A stretch of 64,000 nt of DNA from a candidate division KSB1 bacterium (GCA_034521575.1 JAXHMJ010000005.1:744001-808000); one strand, 5' to 3'. Numbered from the stretch's first letter, positions 39,890-49,185 are shown. Notes: generated from the sequence alone by a model not told the origin. Numbers and translations are program-made.

Positions 39890-40052
39890 ATATTAGTGTC
39901 ACACATACATTTCGATTCAAGGGAAGACGGTGCAAGTCCGTCGCAGCCCCGCTACTGTAACGGGTTACAACGACCGCAACCAAATGGCCACTGGGAAACC
40001 GGGAAGGCGCGGTCGGAGGTTCGAGCCCGAAGCCAGGAGACCTATCGAGATG
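39890..40052 (+). promoter_or_regulatory. Cobalamin riboswitch
   Basis: The conserved core is complete: GGGAAGACGGTGCAAGTCCG, then GCAGCCCCGCTACTGTAACGGG, GCCACTGGGAAACCGGGAAGGC, and GAAGCCAGGAGACC, the B12 box. It ends about 125 bases before the TonB-dependent receptor start. Adenosylcobalamin or a relative should repress the two downstream genes. The last part of the 5' leader has no obvious terminator, so translational control is more likely. Confidence 0.95.
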
Positions 40053-40176
40053 ATCATTGAGGAAACCTCCGAGGGCGAGGTTGATCGACAGCACAAGCGT
40101 TTCCCCTCCCCTTTTTCGTTTCCCCATTGATGTACAAACACATTCCCCGGTTTCCCGCCATATTTCAGGACAATCC

Positions 40177-42411
40177 ATGATGCTTTTAAGCCAATGCAAT
40201 CTGTGTCGCTATACGACTGCGCTTCTGTTGTTGTTTGCTTGTTTTGCGCTCCAGTCCCGGACAGCAACCCGCATTCACGGCAGCGTGCTCGATGCAGCGA
40301 CCGGCGCCCCATTAAACGGCGCCAATATCACCCTTGAAAATCAGGCCGCCGGCGCCAGCACAGACGCCTCCGGCCGCTTTGAACTGGTGAACCTGTTCCC
40401 GGGCGATTATATCCTGAACATCTCCTATATCGGTTATCAGCCCCGTGAACAGCGCGTTCAGGTCACCGGCGACCAGCCCGTGGTGCTGAACATCCGGCTC
40501 CAGCCCGCGGTGGTGCAGCTCCGCGACGTGGTGGTCGAGGCCGACTCTCCCGGCGAACGCGGCCGCACCACGGTGATCAATGACCAGACCTTGCGCCGCA
40601 CCGGCGCCGAGGATCTGGGACAGGCGCTGCAGAGCGTGGGCGGACTCGCCGTGACCTCTTCCGGCGGCAACGGCGCTTCGGCCGGACTGTCGATCCGCGG
40701 CAGTGAAACCAATCAAGTGCTGGTGCTTTTGGACGGCCGCAGACTCAATGATCCGGTCAGCGGCGAGGTGGATCTGGCTCAGATTCCGGTGCAGTCCGTC
40801 AAACGCGTTGAAATCACCAAAGGCGCAGCCTCGGCGCGATACGGCAGCGGCGCCCTGGGCGGTGTGGTAAATATCGTGACCGGCGGCGAACACTCGAACC
40901 AAATACGTCTCAGAACCCGGCTCGGCTCTTATGGATTTTTTACCACAGAACCCTCCGTATCCCTGCAGACGCAGCATATCAACGCCACCCTGTCCTATCA
41001 GCGCCAGAGCGCCGATAATGCCTATCCGTATGCATTTCAAACAGCGGATGATGAACACTCATCCCGGCAGCGTGTCAACGCCGATATGTCGCGCAACAAC
41101 CTGTTTGCCGGAGCCGACGCCCGGTACGGGGATCACAGCATCGGGGTCAAGGCTCAGCTGTACGACACCCGACGCGGATTGCCCGGCAGTATTTACAGCC
41201 TCACCCCCTGGGCAGAGTCGCGCATTCAGCGCCATACCTTGACGCTCAATTATCGTTTTCAACGCAATACTCTGGAACTGACCGGGTCGCTCGCTTATGC
41301 TGATCATCAAACCACCGACAAAAACCTGTGGCCGGATAATGCAGCACTCAAGTATCGTTCCACACCGCGCTATCGTTTCAGCTCCCGCACCGTCTCTCCC
41401 CGGACAAAATGGATGCTAAATTACAAGGCCAACGGCTGGTGGCGTATCCGCTGCGGTATGGAAGCGCGCGTATTGGAATTTGAAAACAGAGACGAACTGC
41501 GCAGCGCCTCCGTTACCCTGGCTGAAACCACAGAACATTCGTACGGTGTGTTTATGGACCAGCAGCTGACCGCCCGGTCCCGCTTTGTCAAGCTGAGCCT
41601 GCATTCTATGCTGCGGTTTGACCGGACTGTACTCGATCACACGTCCGGTGACCGCGTTATCGACCAATGGAGTCCGGCTGTAAATGCATACCTGTCCCCG
41701 GCCGGCTATGAAAATCTGAGTCTGCGCGCCTCCTGGAGCCGCGGATTTCGTCTGCCGACCTATGCCGATTTGTTTTACCGCGATTTCCGCGTCCAGGGTC
41801 AGGCCGACCTGCTGCCGGAAACCAGCCTCAACCGGGAATTCGGCGTCACCTGGACGCTGCAGACTCCCTGGCAGCCGTCTATTGACGCCTCGCGATTTCA
41901 TTACAGCATTAACAACATGATTGTATGGCGTATGGGCAATTTTCAGGTATTCAGTCCCGATAACACCGACGCCCGGGTGCACGGTGAGGAAATATCCGTC
42001 CAGACCGAGATCCCGGCGAGCCGGGTGCAGTTACATGGTCATTATATGCACATACGATCCATTAACAAAAACAAAAACATCACGTTATTCAACAATCATC
42101 TCCCCTACCGTCCGCGCCACACGGTTAAAGCCGGTATATCCATGCAGGTCCCGGACTGGCACGCTAGGCTGAACGCACGTGTTGTCGGGGAACGCTTTCT
42201 CAATCAGGCCAACACCAAACACCTGCCCGGCTATACGGTGGTGGATTTCACAACGAGTTATACGCTGCACATCCGCCATGCAGATCTAACTCTGCAACTT
42301 CAGATCAACAACCTGCTGGATGAACGCTATCAAATTATCCGTGACATGCCCATGCCGCCGCGGGAGTGGCGGCTGGGACTGGAGTACAGCCTCAACCGAA
42401 ATTTTTTCTAA
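40177..42411 (+). CDS. TonB-dependent cobalamin receptor (BtuB-like)
   Basis: The 744-residue protein has a signal peptide, then a CarboxypepD_reg-like domain (IHGSVLDAATGAPLNGANIT), a plug domain (LLDGRRLNDPVSG, then SVKRVEITKGAASARYGSGA and LGGVVNIVTGG) and a 22-stranded barrel ending in NRNFF with a terminal Phe. The riboswitch just upstream shows that the cargo is probably cobalamin or a precursor. The start at 40177 has AGGA six bases upstream; the open frame from 40057 starts within the riboswitch leader. The propeller gene follows after 34 bases. Confidence 0.92.
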   Translation: MMLLSQCNLCRYTTALLLLFACFALQSRTATRIHGSVLDAATGAPLNGANITLENQAAGASTDASGRFELVNLFPGDYILNISYIGYQPREQRVQVTGDQPVVLNIRLQPAVVQLRDVVVEADSPGERGRTTVINDQTLRRTGAEDLGQALQSVGGLAVTSSGGNGASAGLSIRGSETNQVLVLLDGRRLNDPVSGEVDLAQIPVQSVKRVEITKGAASARYGSGALGGVVNIVTGGEHSNQIRLRTRLGSYGFFTTEPSVSLQTQHINATLSYQRQSADNAYPYAFQTADDEHSSRQRVNADMSRNNLFAGADARYGDHSIGVKAQLYDTRRGLPGSIYSLTPWAESRIQRHTLTLNYRFQRNTLELTGSLAYADHQTTDKNLWPDNAALKYRSTPRYRFSSRTVSPRTKWMLNYKANGWWRIRCGMEARVLEFENRDELRSASVTLAETTEHSYGVFMDQQLTARSRFVKLSLHSMLRFDRTVLDHTSGDRVIDQWSPAVNAYLSPAGYENLSLRASWSRGFRLPTYADLFYRDFRVQGQADLLPETSLNREFGVTWTLQTPWQPSIDASRFHYSINNMIVWRMGNFQVFSPDNTDARVHGEEISVQTEIPASRVQLHGHYMHIRSINKNKNITLFNNHLPYRPRHTVKAGISMQVPDWHARLNARVVGERFLNQANTKHLPGYTVVDFTTSYTLHIRHADLTLQLQINNLLDERYQIIRDMPMPPREWRLGLEYSLNRNFF

Positions 42412-42445
42412 TACATACTTTTACTGTAAACGGAGGACCTGCTGC

Positions 42446-44374
42446 ATGAAACATTGCTCTATGCTGTTTATGATCCTGATATTAACTGTTTTTGCATTCA
42501 ACACCCGCGCCGACGTGCCGCGTAGCATCTATGCCATCAACGCGTCCGCGGAAACCATTTCCAAACTCAATATTGAATCCGGTCACATTGCGCAGAATAT
42601 TGCCAAAACCGGCCAGATCCCCAATGATATCGTCTATTGGAATGAAAAAATATATATTGTCAATTCGACCACCAGTTCGATCCAGATTTTAGATCCGCGC
42701 ACAGACCGGATCACCGGCAGCATTGCCCTGCAGGAAGGCGGCAATCCCTGGAGCATCGCATTCACTGGAACACAGCGCGCCTATGTGTCCAATTACGTCG
42801 CCAACAGCGTCTCGGTCGTGGACATTGAAACACAGCAGATCATTGACAATATTCCGGTAGGGACCGGCCCCGAAGGCATTCTCGTCGTGGGCAACCGCGC
42901 CTATGTCGCCAACACCGGCGGGTACAGCGGCGCCGCCCCCTATCAGGGCAGCATTTCCGTCATAGATATTACCACGGATTCCGTCACCCATACGCTGCCG
43001 GTGCCGGACAATCCCCAGGATATGGCTCTGGCGCCGGACAACCACATTCATGTGCCGTGCACCGGCGATTATGTGAATACCGGCGGCAGCGTGGCCGTGA
43101 TCAATCCGTCCGGCGGCGCCGATTACAGCACCCCGACGGTCACGGACACCATCGCCCTGGGCGGCGCGCCGGCGTTCATTGAAATCACCGCAGAGGGTAT
43201 CGCTTATTGTCTGGATTGGGGCACCAGCGAGCACGGATTCATGTACAGTTACGATACGGCCACGGATTCGGTGCTGCACGACGGCGAATCGCCCATACTC
43301 ACCGGGCCGAATGCCGGACATTTGCTCTATGATCCCATTGAATCCTGTCTGTGGATCGTCAGCATGACCCAGTGGGGCGGCGACGGCTTTGTGCAAAAGT
43401 ATGATACTGAACTCGACACCATCACCCGGACCTCCGGGGTGATCGGCAGCGGCACCCAAAGGATCGCGCTGGTGGATCAAATTTATGACATCACCCCCTG
43501 GGCGGATCAGGTGGTCGAATTCACACCCGGCGCCGGCGCCGGTTTCGGCGAAAACTATTTTCCCACCAATGTGCTCGGGCCCCCCGATCCCGATCCCATG
43601 TTGAGTATCTATCAAAGCAGCAACAAACCTCAGGAAATTTTGTCGCTGGGCACCGGCGGCGAGATTGTTCTCGAATTCATCGATACTATTATCGTGGACG
43701 GGGAGGGCGCAGATTTTACCGTGTTTGAAAATCCGTTTGTCTACAGCATGGGCGGCGAAGACCATGTGTTCATCGAAGCCGGCATCGTGTCAGTGAGTCA
43801 GGATGGCAACGAATTTGTCGAATTTCCCTATGACACCGTAACCTGGAGCGGACTCGCCGGCGTCACCCCCACGCTGGACGCTTATCATTTTGACGATCCA
43901 TCCCGTTCCGGTGGCGACAGCTTTGACCTGGCGGATGTGGGACTCGAATCGGCCCGTTATGTGAAAATCCGAGATCTCGGCTCTATCAAAAAAGAAGGCG
44001 CCTGGAACGGCGATTTTGATCTGGATGCCGTGGTGGCGGTGAATTACATATCAACAGAAACGCTAATTGAAAGCAACCCATCGATTTCCGCACCCGCCAA
44101 TTTTGTGCTGCACCCCAACACACCGAATCCGTTCAATCCGGTTACGCAGATCCGGTTCAGCGTTAATCAGCCCGGACGCATCACGGTTGACATCTATTCC
44201 ATTACCGGCCGCAACGTCAATACACTGGTCAACCGGCAGTTGTCCGTCGGCAAGTACGAGTTCCAATGGGACAGCACAGATGACCGGGGCCTGCCGGTTG
44301 CCAGCGGCGTGTACATGGCGCGCATCAGCAGCAGCCATCACAGTGAGAGCATTAAAATGACGCTGGTGCGATAA
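42446..44374 (+). CDS. Secreted YncE-like beta-propeller protein with FlgD-Ig C-terminus (BtuG-like candidate)
   Basis: After a signal peptide (about 22 residues) the 642-residue protein has a seven-bladed YncE-like propeller (ISKLNIESGHI, VSVVDIETQQI, ISVIDITTDSV repeats) to about residue 350. It then has a jelly-roll-like domain (FGENYFPTNVLGPP, ADFTVFENPF, SARYVKIRDLG) and a FlgD-Ig tail with NTPNPFNPVTQI. In Bacteroides, BtuG is a surface beta-propeller that captures B12 and passes it to BtuB. This gene's place under the B12 riboswitch behind a BtuB-like receptor suggests the same job. The anchor differs: no lipobox, but a sorting domain. Function is inferred. Confidence 0.75.
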   Translation: MKHCSMLFMILILTVFAFNTRADVPRSIYAINASAETISKLNIESGHIAQNIAKTGQIPNDIVYWNEKIYIVNSTTSSIQILDPRTDRITGSIALQEGGNPWSIAFTGTQRAYVSNYVANSVSVVDIETQQIIDNIPVGTGPEGILVVGNRAYVANTGGYSGAAPYQGSISVIDITTDSVTHTLPVPDNPQDMALAPDNHIHVPCTGDYVNTGGSVAVINPSGGADYSTPTVTDTIALGGAPAFIEITAEGIAYCLDWGTSEHGFMYSYDTATDSVLHDGESPILTGPNAGHLLYDPIESCLWIVSMTQWGGDGFVQKYDTELDTITRTSGVIGSGTQRIALVDQIYDITPWADQVVEFTPGAGAGFGENYFPTNVLGPPDPDPMLSIYQSSNKPQEILSLGTGGEIVLEFIDTIIVDGEGADFTVFENPFVYSMGGEDHVFIEAGIVSVSQDGNEFVEFPYDTVTWSGLAGVTPTLDAYHFDDPSRSGGDSFDLADVGLESARYVKIRDLGSIKKEGAWNGDFDLDAVVAVNYISTETLIESNPSISAPANFVLHPNTPNPFNPVTQIRFSVNQPGRITVDIYSITGRNVNTLVNRQLSVGKYEFQWDSTDDRGLPVASGVYMARISSSHHSESIKMTLVR

Positions 44375-44379
44375 ACGTA

Positions 44380-44416
44380 TAAAAAAAGGCGATTCCGATG
44401 GGAATCGCCTTTTTTT
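44380..44416 (+). terminator. Rho-independent terminator of the cobalamin operon
   Basis: A perfect 9-bp stem (44388-44396 with 44401-44409), a 4-base loop and seven Ts. The A run on the other side could make it bidirectional. Confidence 0.9.
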
Positions 44417-44432
44417 GTCTGCAGCGGTTTCA

Positions 44433-44488
44433 GTTCGTGTCGTTCGTGTTGTTCGCTGATCGAAAATATAGCAACGAACGACACGAAC
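44433..44488. repeat. 15-bp inverted repeat
   Basis: GTTCGTGTCGTTCGT (44433-44447) is the reverse complement of 44474-44488 with an AT-rich 26-base spacer. A related but degenerate GTCTCGTTCGTTTTG lies at about 39824. No coding sense; it lies between the operon terminator and the sirtuin remnant. Confidence 0.5.
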
Positions 44489-44667
44489 AAGACAAACATA
44501 AAAATAAATCCTCAACAAACAATGTAACAGAAAATACCACCTCAAAGAGAAAAAGAGGCGCACCGCTGTGATGATAGTGGACTCAAAATTAAGTGAACAG
44601 CTGAGAGTGACCAGCCGTTTACACCGACACCGGCCTTGACAATATCACGAATCGTAGCCTTTTCTCT

Positions 44668-44880
44668 CTACCATCGATTCCCAATACTATAATACTGAAT
44701 ATCCAGAACAATCGGATCAATTTTGCTCCAGAGCCCATGCTCACCGCGGAAAGGCGGAATGCCGCTCTCCACCGAAATTCCCGCGCCGGTGAACGCGGTG
44801 GTATGCGATGACTTTTGCAGCCACTCGACCGCCTGGGAAAGTTTATATTTCAGCGATCGTTTTGCGTATGTCCTGTTCAT
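44668..44880 (-). pseudogene. Sirtuin (Sir2) N-terminal fragment
   Basis: The 70-residue frame has TAFTGAGISVESGIPPFRG, the NAD-binding motif of Sir2 deacylases, then GLWSKIDPIVLDI. It stops where about 180 more residues, including the catalytic His and zinc Cys, should follow. The start overlaps the end of the 91-residue gene upstream by 38 bases, so the two were once an operon. It is a remnant with no enzymatic function. Confidence 0.8.
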
Positions 44881-45118
44881 AGTCGGGGAAATAAGTACTG
44901 ATGAGTGTTAGATTGAATTCAGAGAGTATGGATTCTTTGGGTTCTCTGTTTAGCAGAAACTCAAATGACAATCTAATGAGCTCGTCTCTGGCGATTTTTT
45001 CATTTGTTAAACGCTGATAAACGTCATCATTTAGATGCACGGTGTGCTTTGATTGGCTGCTGTTTTCCTGAATGGTAACCTGAAATTCATTGTTGTTTAT
45101 GGTTTTTACCTGAATCAT
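44843..45118 (-). CDS. Conserved hypothetical protein, 91 residues
   Basis: The ATG at 45118 has CCGGAGG six bases upstream, the best ribosome site in this part of the window. The protein (MIQVKTINNNEFQVTI, VHLNDDVYQRLTNEKIAR, ESILSEFNLTLISTYFPDYE) looks like a compact alpha/beta domain with an initial beta region and three helices. I recall similar small proteins in other FCB genomes but know no function. It overlaps the start of the sirtuin fragment. Confidence 0.7.
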   Translation of the reverse strand: MIQVKTINNNEFQVTIQENSSQSKHTVHLNDDVYQRLTNEKIARDELIRLSFEFLLNREPKESILSEFNLTLISTYFPDYEQDIRKTIAEI

Positions 45119-45311
45119 ATTTATCCTCCGGATTCTTTTGCATATAAAAATTGAATTTAATAAACTATTGAACACAAAAATTACAATAGGCTATGACGGG
45201 CCAGGCAGTGCTCATTGAATTTTCAGGGCATCCCGGTTCAAGCATCCTTCCTACTATTTAACAAGATTGTTCCGCAAGATTCATTCATTAAAAACATTTT
45301 TTTACATGAAT

Positions 45312-45419
45312 TCAAATATGCTGCGGCTGGTCCTGTTTCAGACCCCGGTCGCAGAGCAGAATTCCGTTCAAATGACCAATTTCCTGCTGCAGTACGTACT
45401 GTCCCCCCTGTTTGGTAAG
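45312..45419 (-). pseudogene. Possible peptide deformylase C-terminal remnant
   Basis: The minus strand encodes YVLQQEIGHLNGILLCDRG before a stop. It resembles the last conserved block of peptide deformylase, usually ..QHEIDHLNGVLFIDR.., with the first metal His replaced by Gln and the Asp by Gly. The rest of the gene is missing; it begins right at the mutY stop. It is the only sign of content in the 300-base gap. Confidence 0.4.
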
Positions 45420-45420
45420 C

Positions 45421-46513
45421 CTATTCATCACGGCTCGCCGTCAGTTTTTCAATAATTCGCACATTTGCTCTCGGAAAAGCAAAATCGGCCAACTCTTTCG
45501 GTTTCACCCATTTCCAGGCTGCGCATCCCAGGGTTTGAGGTTCACCGGTCAGGTAACGGCAATTGTATACATGCAGAGTGACCGAAGTGCGTGTAACCGT
45601 GTTCAATCGTGGTAAACAAATCCTCAGCCTGGACTGTTACGCCCAGTTCTTCCATCACCTCGCGTTCTGCGGCTCGCTCCGGCGATTCTCCCGGCTTTAT
45701 TTTTCCGCCGGGGAATTCCCACAATCCGCCCAGCATAGCAGCTTCTTTTCGCTGATCGATGAGCAGTGTACCATTGCGCCAGACCAGGCCAGCAGCGATA
45801 TGGTAGTGCGGACGTTCACGTTTTGGGGATTTGACCGGAAATTTTTCCTGCTCCCCGTACTGTCGTGCTTTGCATAATTCTGAAACCGGGCATAGCAAGC
45901 ATTGAGGCGATCGTGGGGTGCAAATAAGCGCACCCAATTCCATCAACGCCTGATTGCAAGTGCCGGCCCGGCCTCTGACCAATAGTTGCTCCGCCAGCTT
46001 GTGCATTATCTTTTTACCTTCTGTCGATTTGGGATCGGTATTAATACGGAATACCCGGCATAACACACGATTGACATTGCCGTCCACAACCGCGAGATCC
46101 TGGTCAAAAGCAATGCTTAAAATCGCAGCAGCTGTATAAGGCCCGATTCCGGGCAGTGCTCTGACAGCCTTTAGAGTGTGCGGGAACACACCTTGATGTT
46201 GATCCACGATCACCTGAGCCGCTTTTTTCATATTGCGGGCGCGGGCATAATAGCCGAGCCCCTCCCACATCTTGAGCAGGTCAGCCAAATCGGCATTCGC
46301 CAAATCAAAGACCGTCGGAAATCGCTTTATAAATCGTTCATAATACGGAATCACTGTTTTAACCTGAGTCTGTTGCAGCATAATCTCGGAAATCCAGATG
46401 CGGTATGGATCACTCGTTTGCCGCCAGGGTAAATCCCGGAATTCATCCTGATACCACTCAATCAATTGATTTTGAAAGGTCTGAACAGTTGCTTTACCGG
46501 GTTGCGTTTTCAT
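45421..46513 (-). pseudogene. mutY: A/G-specific adenine glycosylase, split by one base
   Basis: MutY removes adenine mispaired with 8-oxoguanine. The gene has LPWRQTSDPYRIWISEIMLQ, the HhH motif LPGIGPYTAAAI, the catalytic Asp in VVDGNVNRVL and the iron-sulfur Cys pattern C-x6-C-x2-C-x5-C (ICTPRSPQCLLCPVSELC). The C-terminal NUDIX-like domain has LWEFPGGKIKPGE. At about 45583 (GG) the frame shifts; dropping one base restores YTHFVTLHVYNCRYL and a normal end. The ATG at 46513 gives 363 residues. The fused SpmAB gene lies 12 bases upstream. Confidence 0.9.
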
Positions 46514-46524
46514 AATGTTCCTGA

Positions 46525-47769
46525 TTAAAGAAATAAAAGCCGGCAAATATATACAGCAGCCAGTACACCGGCTATATCCGCGGTGAGTCCGGCCGGAATC
46601 GCATAGCGGGTTCGCTTGATGCCGACAGCGCCAAAATACACAGCGATCACATAAAAAGTGGTTTCCGTACAACCATAAATTGTAGAGGACAGATAACCGA
46701 TAAAAGAATCAGGGCCGTGGGTTTTGAGCAGCTCACTGATGAGTCCCAATGTACCGCTTCCGGACAAAGGCCGCATGACGGCGGCAGGAAGTACCTCAGC
46801 CGGCAAACCGATCGCTTGTGTGAGCGGGGAGAAAGCGGCTACCAAAAGCTCCATACCACCTGAAGCGCGGAACATCGCAATAACTGCAAGTATGGCCACT
46901 AAAAAAGGAATAATTCGCACAGCCACCTGAAATCCTTCTTTTGCTCCCTCGATAAAGACCTGATAGATATTTACTTTTTTGATAAACGCAAAAAGAGGAA
47001 TCAAAAACAACAGCGCCGGAATGGCCCAGATCGATATTTTCCGAATGACAGCCTCAAACAAACCGGGCGGCAGCACAGCGGTCAAACGACCGGCAACTCC
47101 CGTGGATAACAAGATTTTAAAAACAACAATCACCGTAAAAAGCATCAAAATGCGCAGCCAGTATCGGCGCAGCTTTTGCAGAAAGGCAGCCGGGCCGGCG
47201 GCCAACTGTGAATAGACGGTAACTGCAATAATTGCAACCAGAGTGGCGACGACAGATGAAAAAATAGTGGTACCAATGACAGCGGTGGGATGCTCGGAAC
47301 CGAGGCTGGTTCTCACGCCTATAATAGTCATGGGGATAAATGTGATACTGGCCGTATTCAGCGCCAGAAACATAATCATGGAGCGGGTAGCCGTATCTTT
47401 ATCGGGATTCAATTCCTGAAGCTGTTCCATGGCTTTGATGCCAAAGGGAGTTGCCGCGTTTCCCAGGCCCAGCCAGTTGGCAGAGATGTTGAGCATCATC
47501 GAGCCGATGGCCGGATGATCTTGTGGGATATCCGGAAACAATCTGCGGCTTACAGGACGGATCAGGCGCGCGAGAAGACGGATCAATTTCGCATCTTCCG
47601 CAATTTTCATAATCCCGAGCCACAAGGACATGATGCCGATCAATCCAATGGCAATGTTCACAGCCGTTCCGGCCATTTCAATGGCGCTTTGTGTGACATT
47701 TTCAATATTGCCGGTGAACGCTCCGATACCAACAGATGCCAAAATTAAAAACAACCAGACGTATTTCAT
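46525..47769 (-). CDS. Fused SpmA/SpmB-type nucleoside recognition (Gate) membrane protein
   Basis: The 414-residue membrane protein consists of two related halves. Each has the Gate/nucleoside-recognition pattern: first NWLGLGNAATPFGIKAMEQL and FLALNTASITFIPM, then IPFLVAILAVIAMFRASGG and RPLSGSGTLGLISELL. Spore-former SpmA and SpmB are separate; the fusion is common in non-sporulating Gram-negatives. Transport of a small solute is assumed but unproven. It is followed by mutY 12 bases on. Confidence 0.88.
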   Translation of the reverse strand: MKYVWLFLILASVGIGAFTGNIENVTQSAIEMAGTAVNIAIGLIGIMSLWLGIMKIAEDAKLIRLLARLIRPVSRRLFPDIPQDHPAIGSMMLNISANWLGLGNAATPFGIKAMEQLQELNPDKDTATRSMIMFLALNTASITFIPMTIIGVRTSLGSEHPTAVIGTTIFSSVVATLVAIIAVTVYSQLAAGPAAFLQKLRRYWLRILMLFTVIVVFKILLSTGVAGRLTAVLPPGLFEAVIRKISIWAIPALLFLIPLFAFIKKVNIYQVFIEGAKEGFQVAVRIIPFLVAILAVIAMFRASGGMELLVAAFSPLTQAIGLPAEVLPAAVMRPLSGSGTLGLISELLKTHGPDSFIGYLSSTIYGCTETTFYVIAVYFGAVGIKRTRYAIPAGLTADIAGVLAAVYICRLLFL

Positions 47770-47882
47770 ATATAGTCCTTGTTAAATTCCCTTTAAACTA
47801 CAGTTTTTTAGAAAAAGAATCAAAGAGTTTCGTTGCTTGAATCTATGTTTAAAAACCGTTATATTTCAGGAAAAAATCTGCC

Positions 47883-48389
47883 ATGGCACCTCGAAAAAAG
47901 ATCATAATAGACGGATATAATTTTATCCTGCGATTTCATGATATCACTCCCGGACAGGACGACGCATTATATATCGCACGCGAGCAGTTTATTCACAAAG
48001 TCATCTCTTTCCGTGGCAATAAAGCCATGGACATTATCATTGTTTTTGACGGCCAGGATATTAAGGGATTATCCAAACAGCACCGGCCGGCCGGCATTAA
48101 GGTCATGTTTTCAAAAGCGCCTCAAAAAGCGGATCCGCTTATTTTGAAACTACTGGATCAGGCTGCTGACACTCGTCACATCACATTGGTCACCTCGGAT
48201 CGCGGACTGGCACACCGCGCCACCCTGTACCAATGCAATATACAAAATGTTGAAGAGTTTGCCGCTTCTATGCGCCGCCCTGTTATAGAAAAACCGCGCG
48301 AGATCGAAAAAAAATACAACAGTAGTCAAATGTCCCAATCAGAGCTGGACGAATGGCTGCGCTTGTTTAATGAAAAGGATACGGATTAA
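47883..48389 (+). CDS. NYN domain (YacP-like) nuclease
   Basis: The 168-residue protein has the PIN-like NYN core: IIIDGYNFILRF with the first Asp, IIIVFDGQDI, ADPLILKLLDQA and TLVTSDRGLAHRATLYQC. In Bacillus the relative Rae1/YacP is a ribosome-linked endoribonuclease. The acidic residues required for metal binding are all present. The last 23 bases overlap the end of the convergent methyltransferase gene. Confidence 0.85.
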   Translation: MAPRKKIIIDGYNFILRFHDITPGQDDALYIAREQFIHKVISFRGNKAMDIIIVFDGQDIKGLSKQHRPAGIKVMFSKAPQKADPLILKLLDQAADTRHITLVTSDRGLAHRATLYQCNIQNVEEFAASMRRPVIEKPREIEKKYNSSQMSQSELDEWLRLFNEKDTD

Positions 48390-49185
48390 TCCCACCTGGT
48401 TTCTTTGCGAGTATAAACCAGGTGGGATTGAGCCATTTGTTAAAAAATCCGGGATGATCCGATATCAAACGCATGAATGCTTGCGTACCGGTGCTCTGTA
48501 TCATTGTTTTTACCAGTTTCAGATGCCAGGGCCGATTCCACAGCGACTCGGGATGAGAAAACGCATAATCAGCCACTTGACAGTTTACCCATTGCCAGTA
48601 AAGACCCGCTTGTCGGAACAATTCATGCAATCTTGAATACTCGAAAAGCTGCGGAAAATCACTGCGTTCGTTTGCCTGCCAGCGCAGAATATTCACGATC
48701 AGCCTTTTCACCTGACTGCGGTTCAAGAGTGATACCAGCGGCAGAGAATAGTGTGGATCGCACAATACATTCAAAACTGCAACTTTATTGGGGGTGGATG
48801 CATAGAGTAATCCACCTGGCTTGAGTACACTTGTAATCTGCTGCAGACAGGTAACAGGATTTCTGAGATGTTCAAGAACATCGACAAGCAATACAGCATC
48901 ATATTCCGCACTTGCGGGAAGATCATCTACAGTTTTTATATCCAGCTCGTGGCGGGCCGCAATCTCGGCCAGCTCCGCCAATTTAGCCGGAACAATATCC
49001 AGGGCTGTGACGTGCGCTCCAGCCCTTGCCATTTGAAGGGCTATACCTCCGGAACCGCATCCGAAATCCAGTATCTGTGCCTGGGAAAGCCGGATATGCG
49101 ATTCCAGTACAGACCTGATCAGCATGCCGCGCTGTCCGGCAAATGTATCGTAATTGGCCCACAACGTATGATTGATATTTTTCAT
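48367..49185 (-). CDS. Class I SAM-dependent methyltransferase
   Basis: The 272-residue protein has motif I ILDFGCGSGGIALQMA with ALDIVP after it, and motif post I/IV YDAVLLVDVLEHL and LKPGGLLYASTP. That pattern is close to UbiG/COQ5-like methyltransferases. The target cannot be read. The C-terminal part is longer than the core and hydrophobic in places, as in lipid methyltransferases. It lies 80 bases after the glycosyltransferase gene in the same direction. Confidence 0.85.
   Translation of the reverse strand: MKNINHTLWANYDTFAGQRGMLIRSVLESHIRLSQAQILDFGCGSGGIALQMARAGAHVTALDIVPAKLAELAEIAARHELDIKTVDDLPASAEYDAVLLVDVLEHLRNPVTCLQQITSVLKPGGLLYASTPNKVAVLNVLCDPHYSLPLVSLLNRSQVKRLIVNILRWQANERSDFPQLFEYSRLHELFRQAGLYWQWVNCQVADYAFSHPESLWNRPWHLKLVKTMIQSTGTQAFMRLISDHPGFFNKWLNPTWFILAKKPGGINPYPFH

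Noticed and set aside
40057-40176. Longer start for the TonB-dependent receptor
   Set aside because: The 40 extra residues lie in the riboswitch leader and have no signal-peptide character; the ATG at 40177 has a ribosome site and a signal peptide.
40312-41058. 248-residue open frame on the minus strand within the receptor gene
   Set aside because: It is antisense to a clear receptor gene in GC-rich sequence and has no recognisable domain or ribosome site. The same holds for the 358-residue frame at 42689-43765.
44577-44650. Minus-strand KATIRDIVKAGVGVN resembling a LacI-type helix-turn-helix start
   Set aside because: Only about 15 residues match loosely, with no start codon context or continuation; too little to call a remnant.
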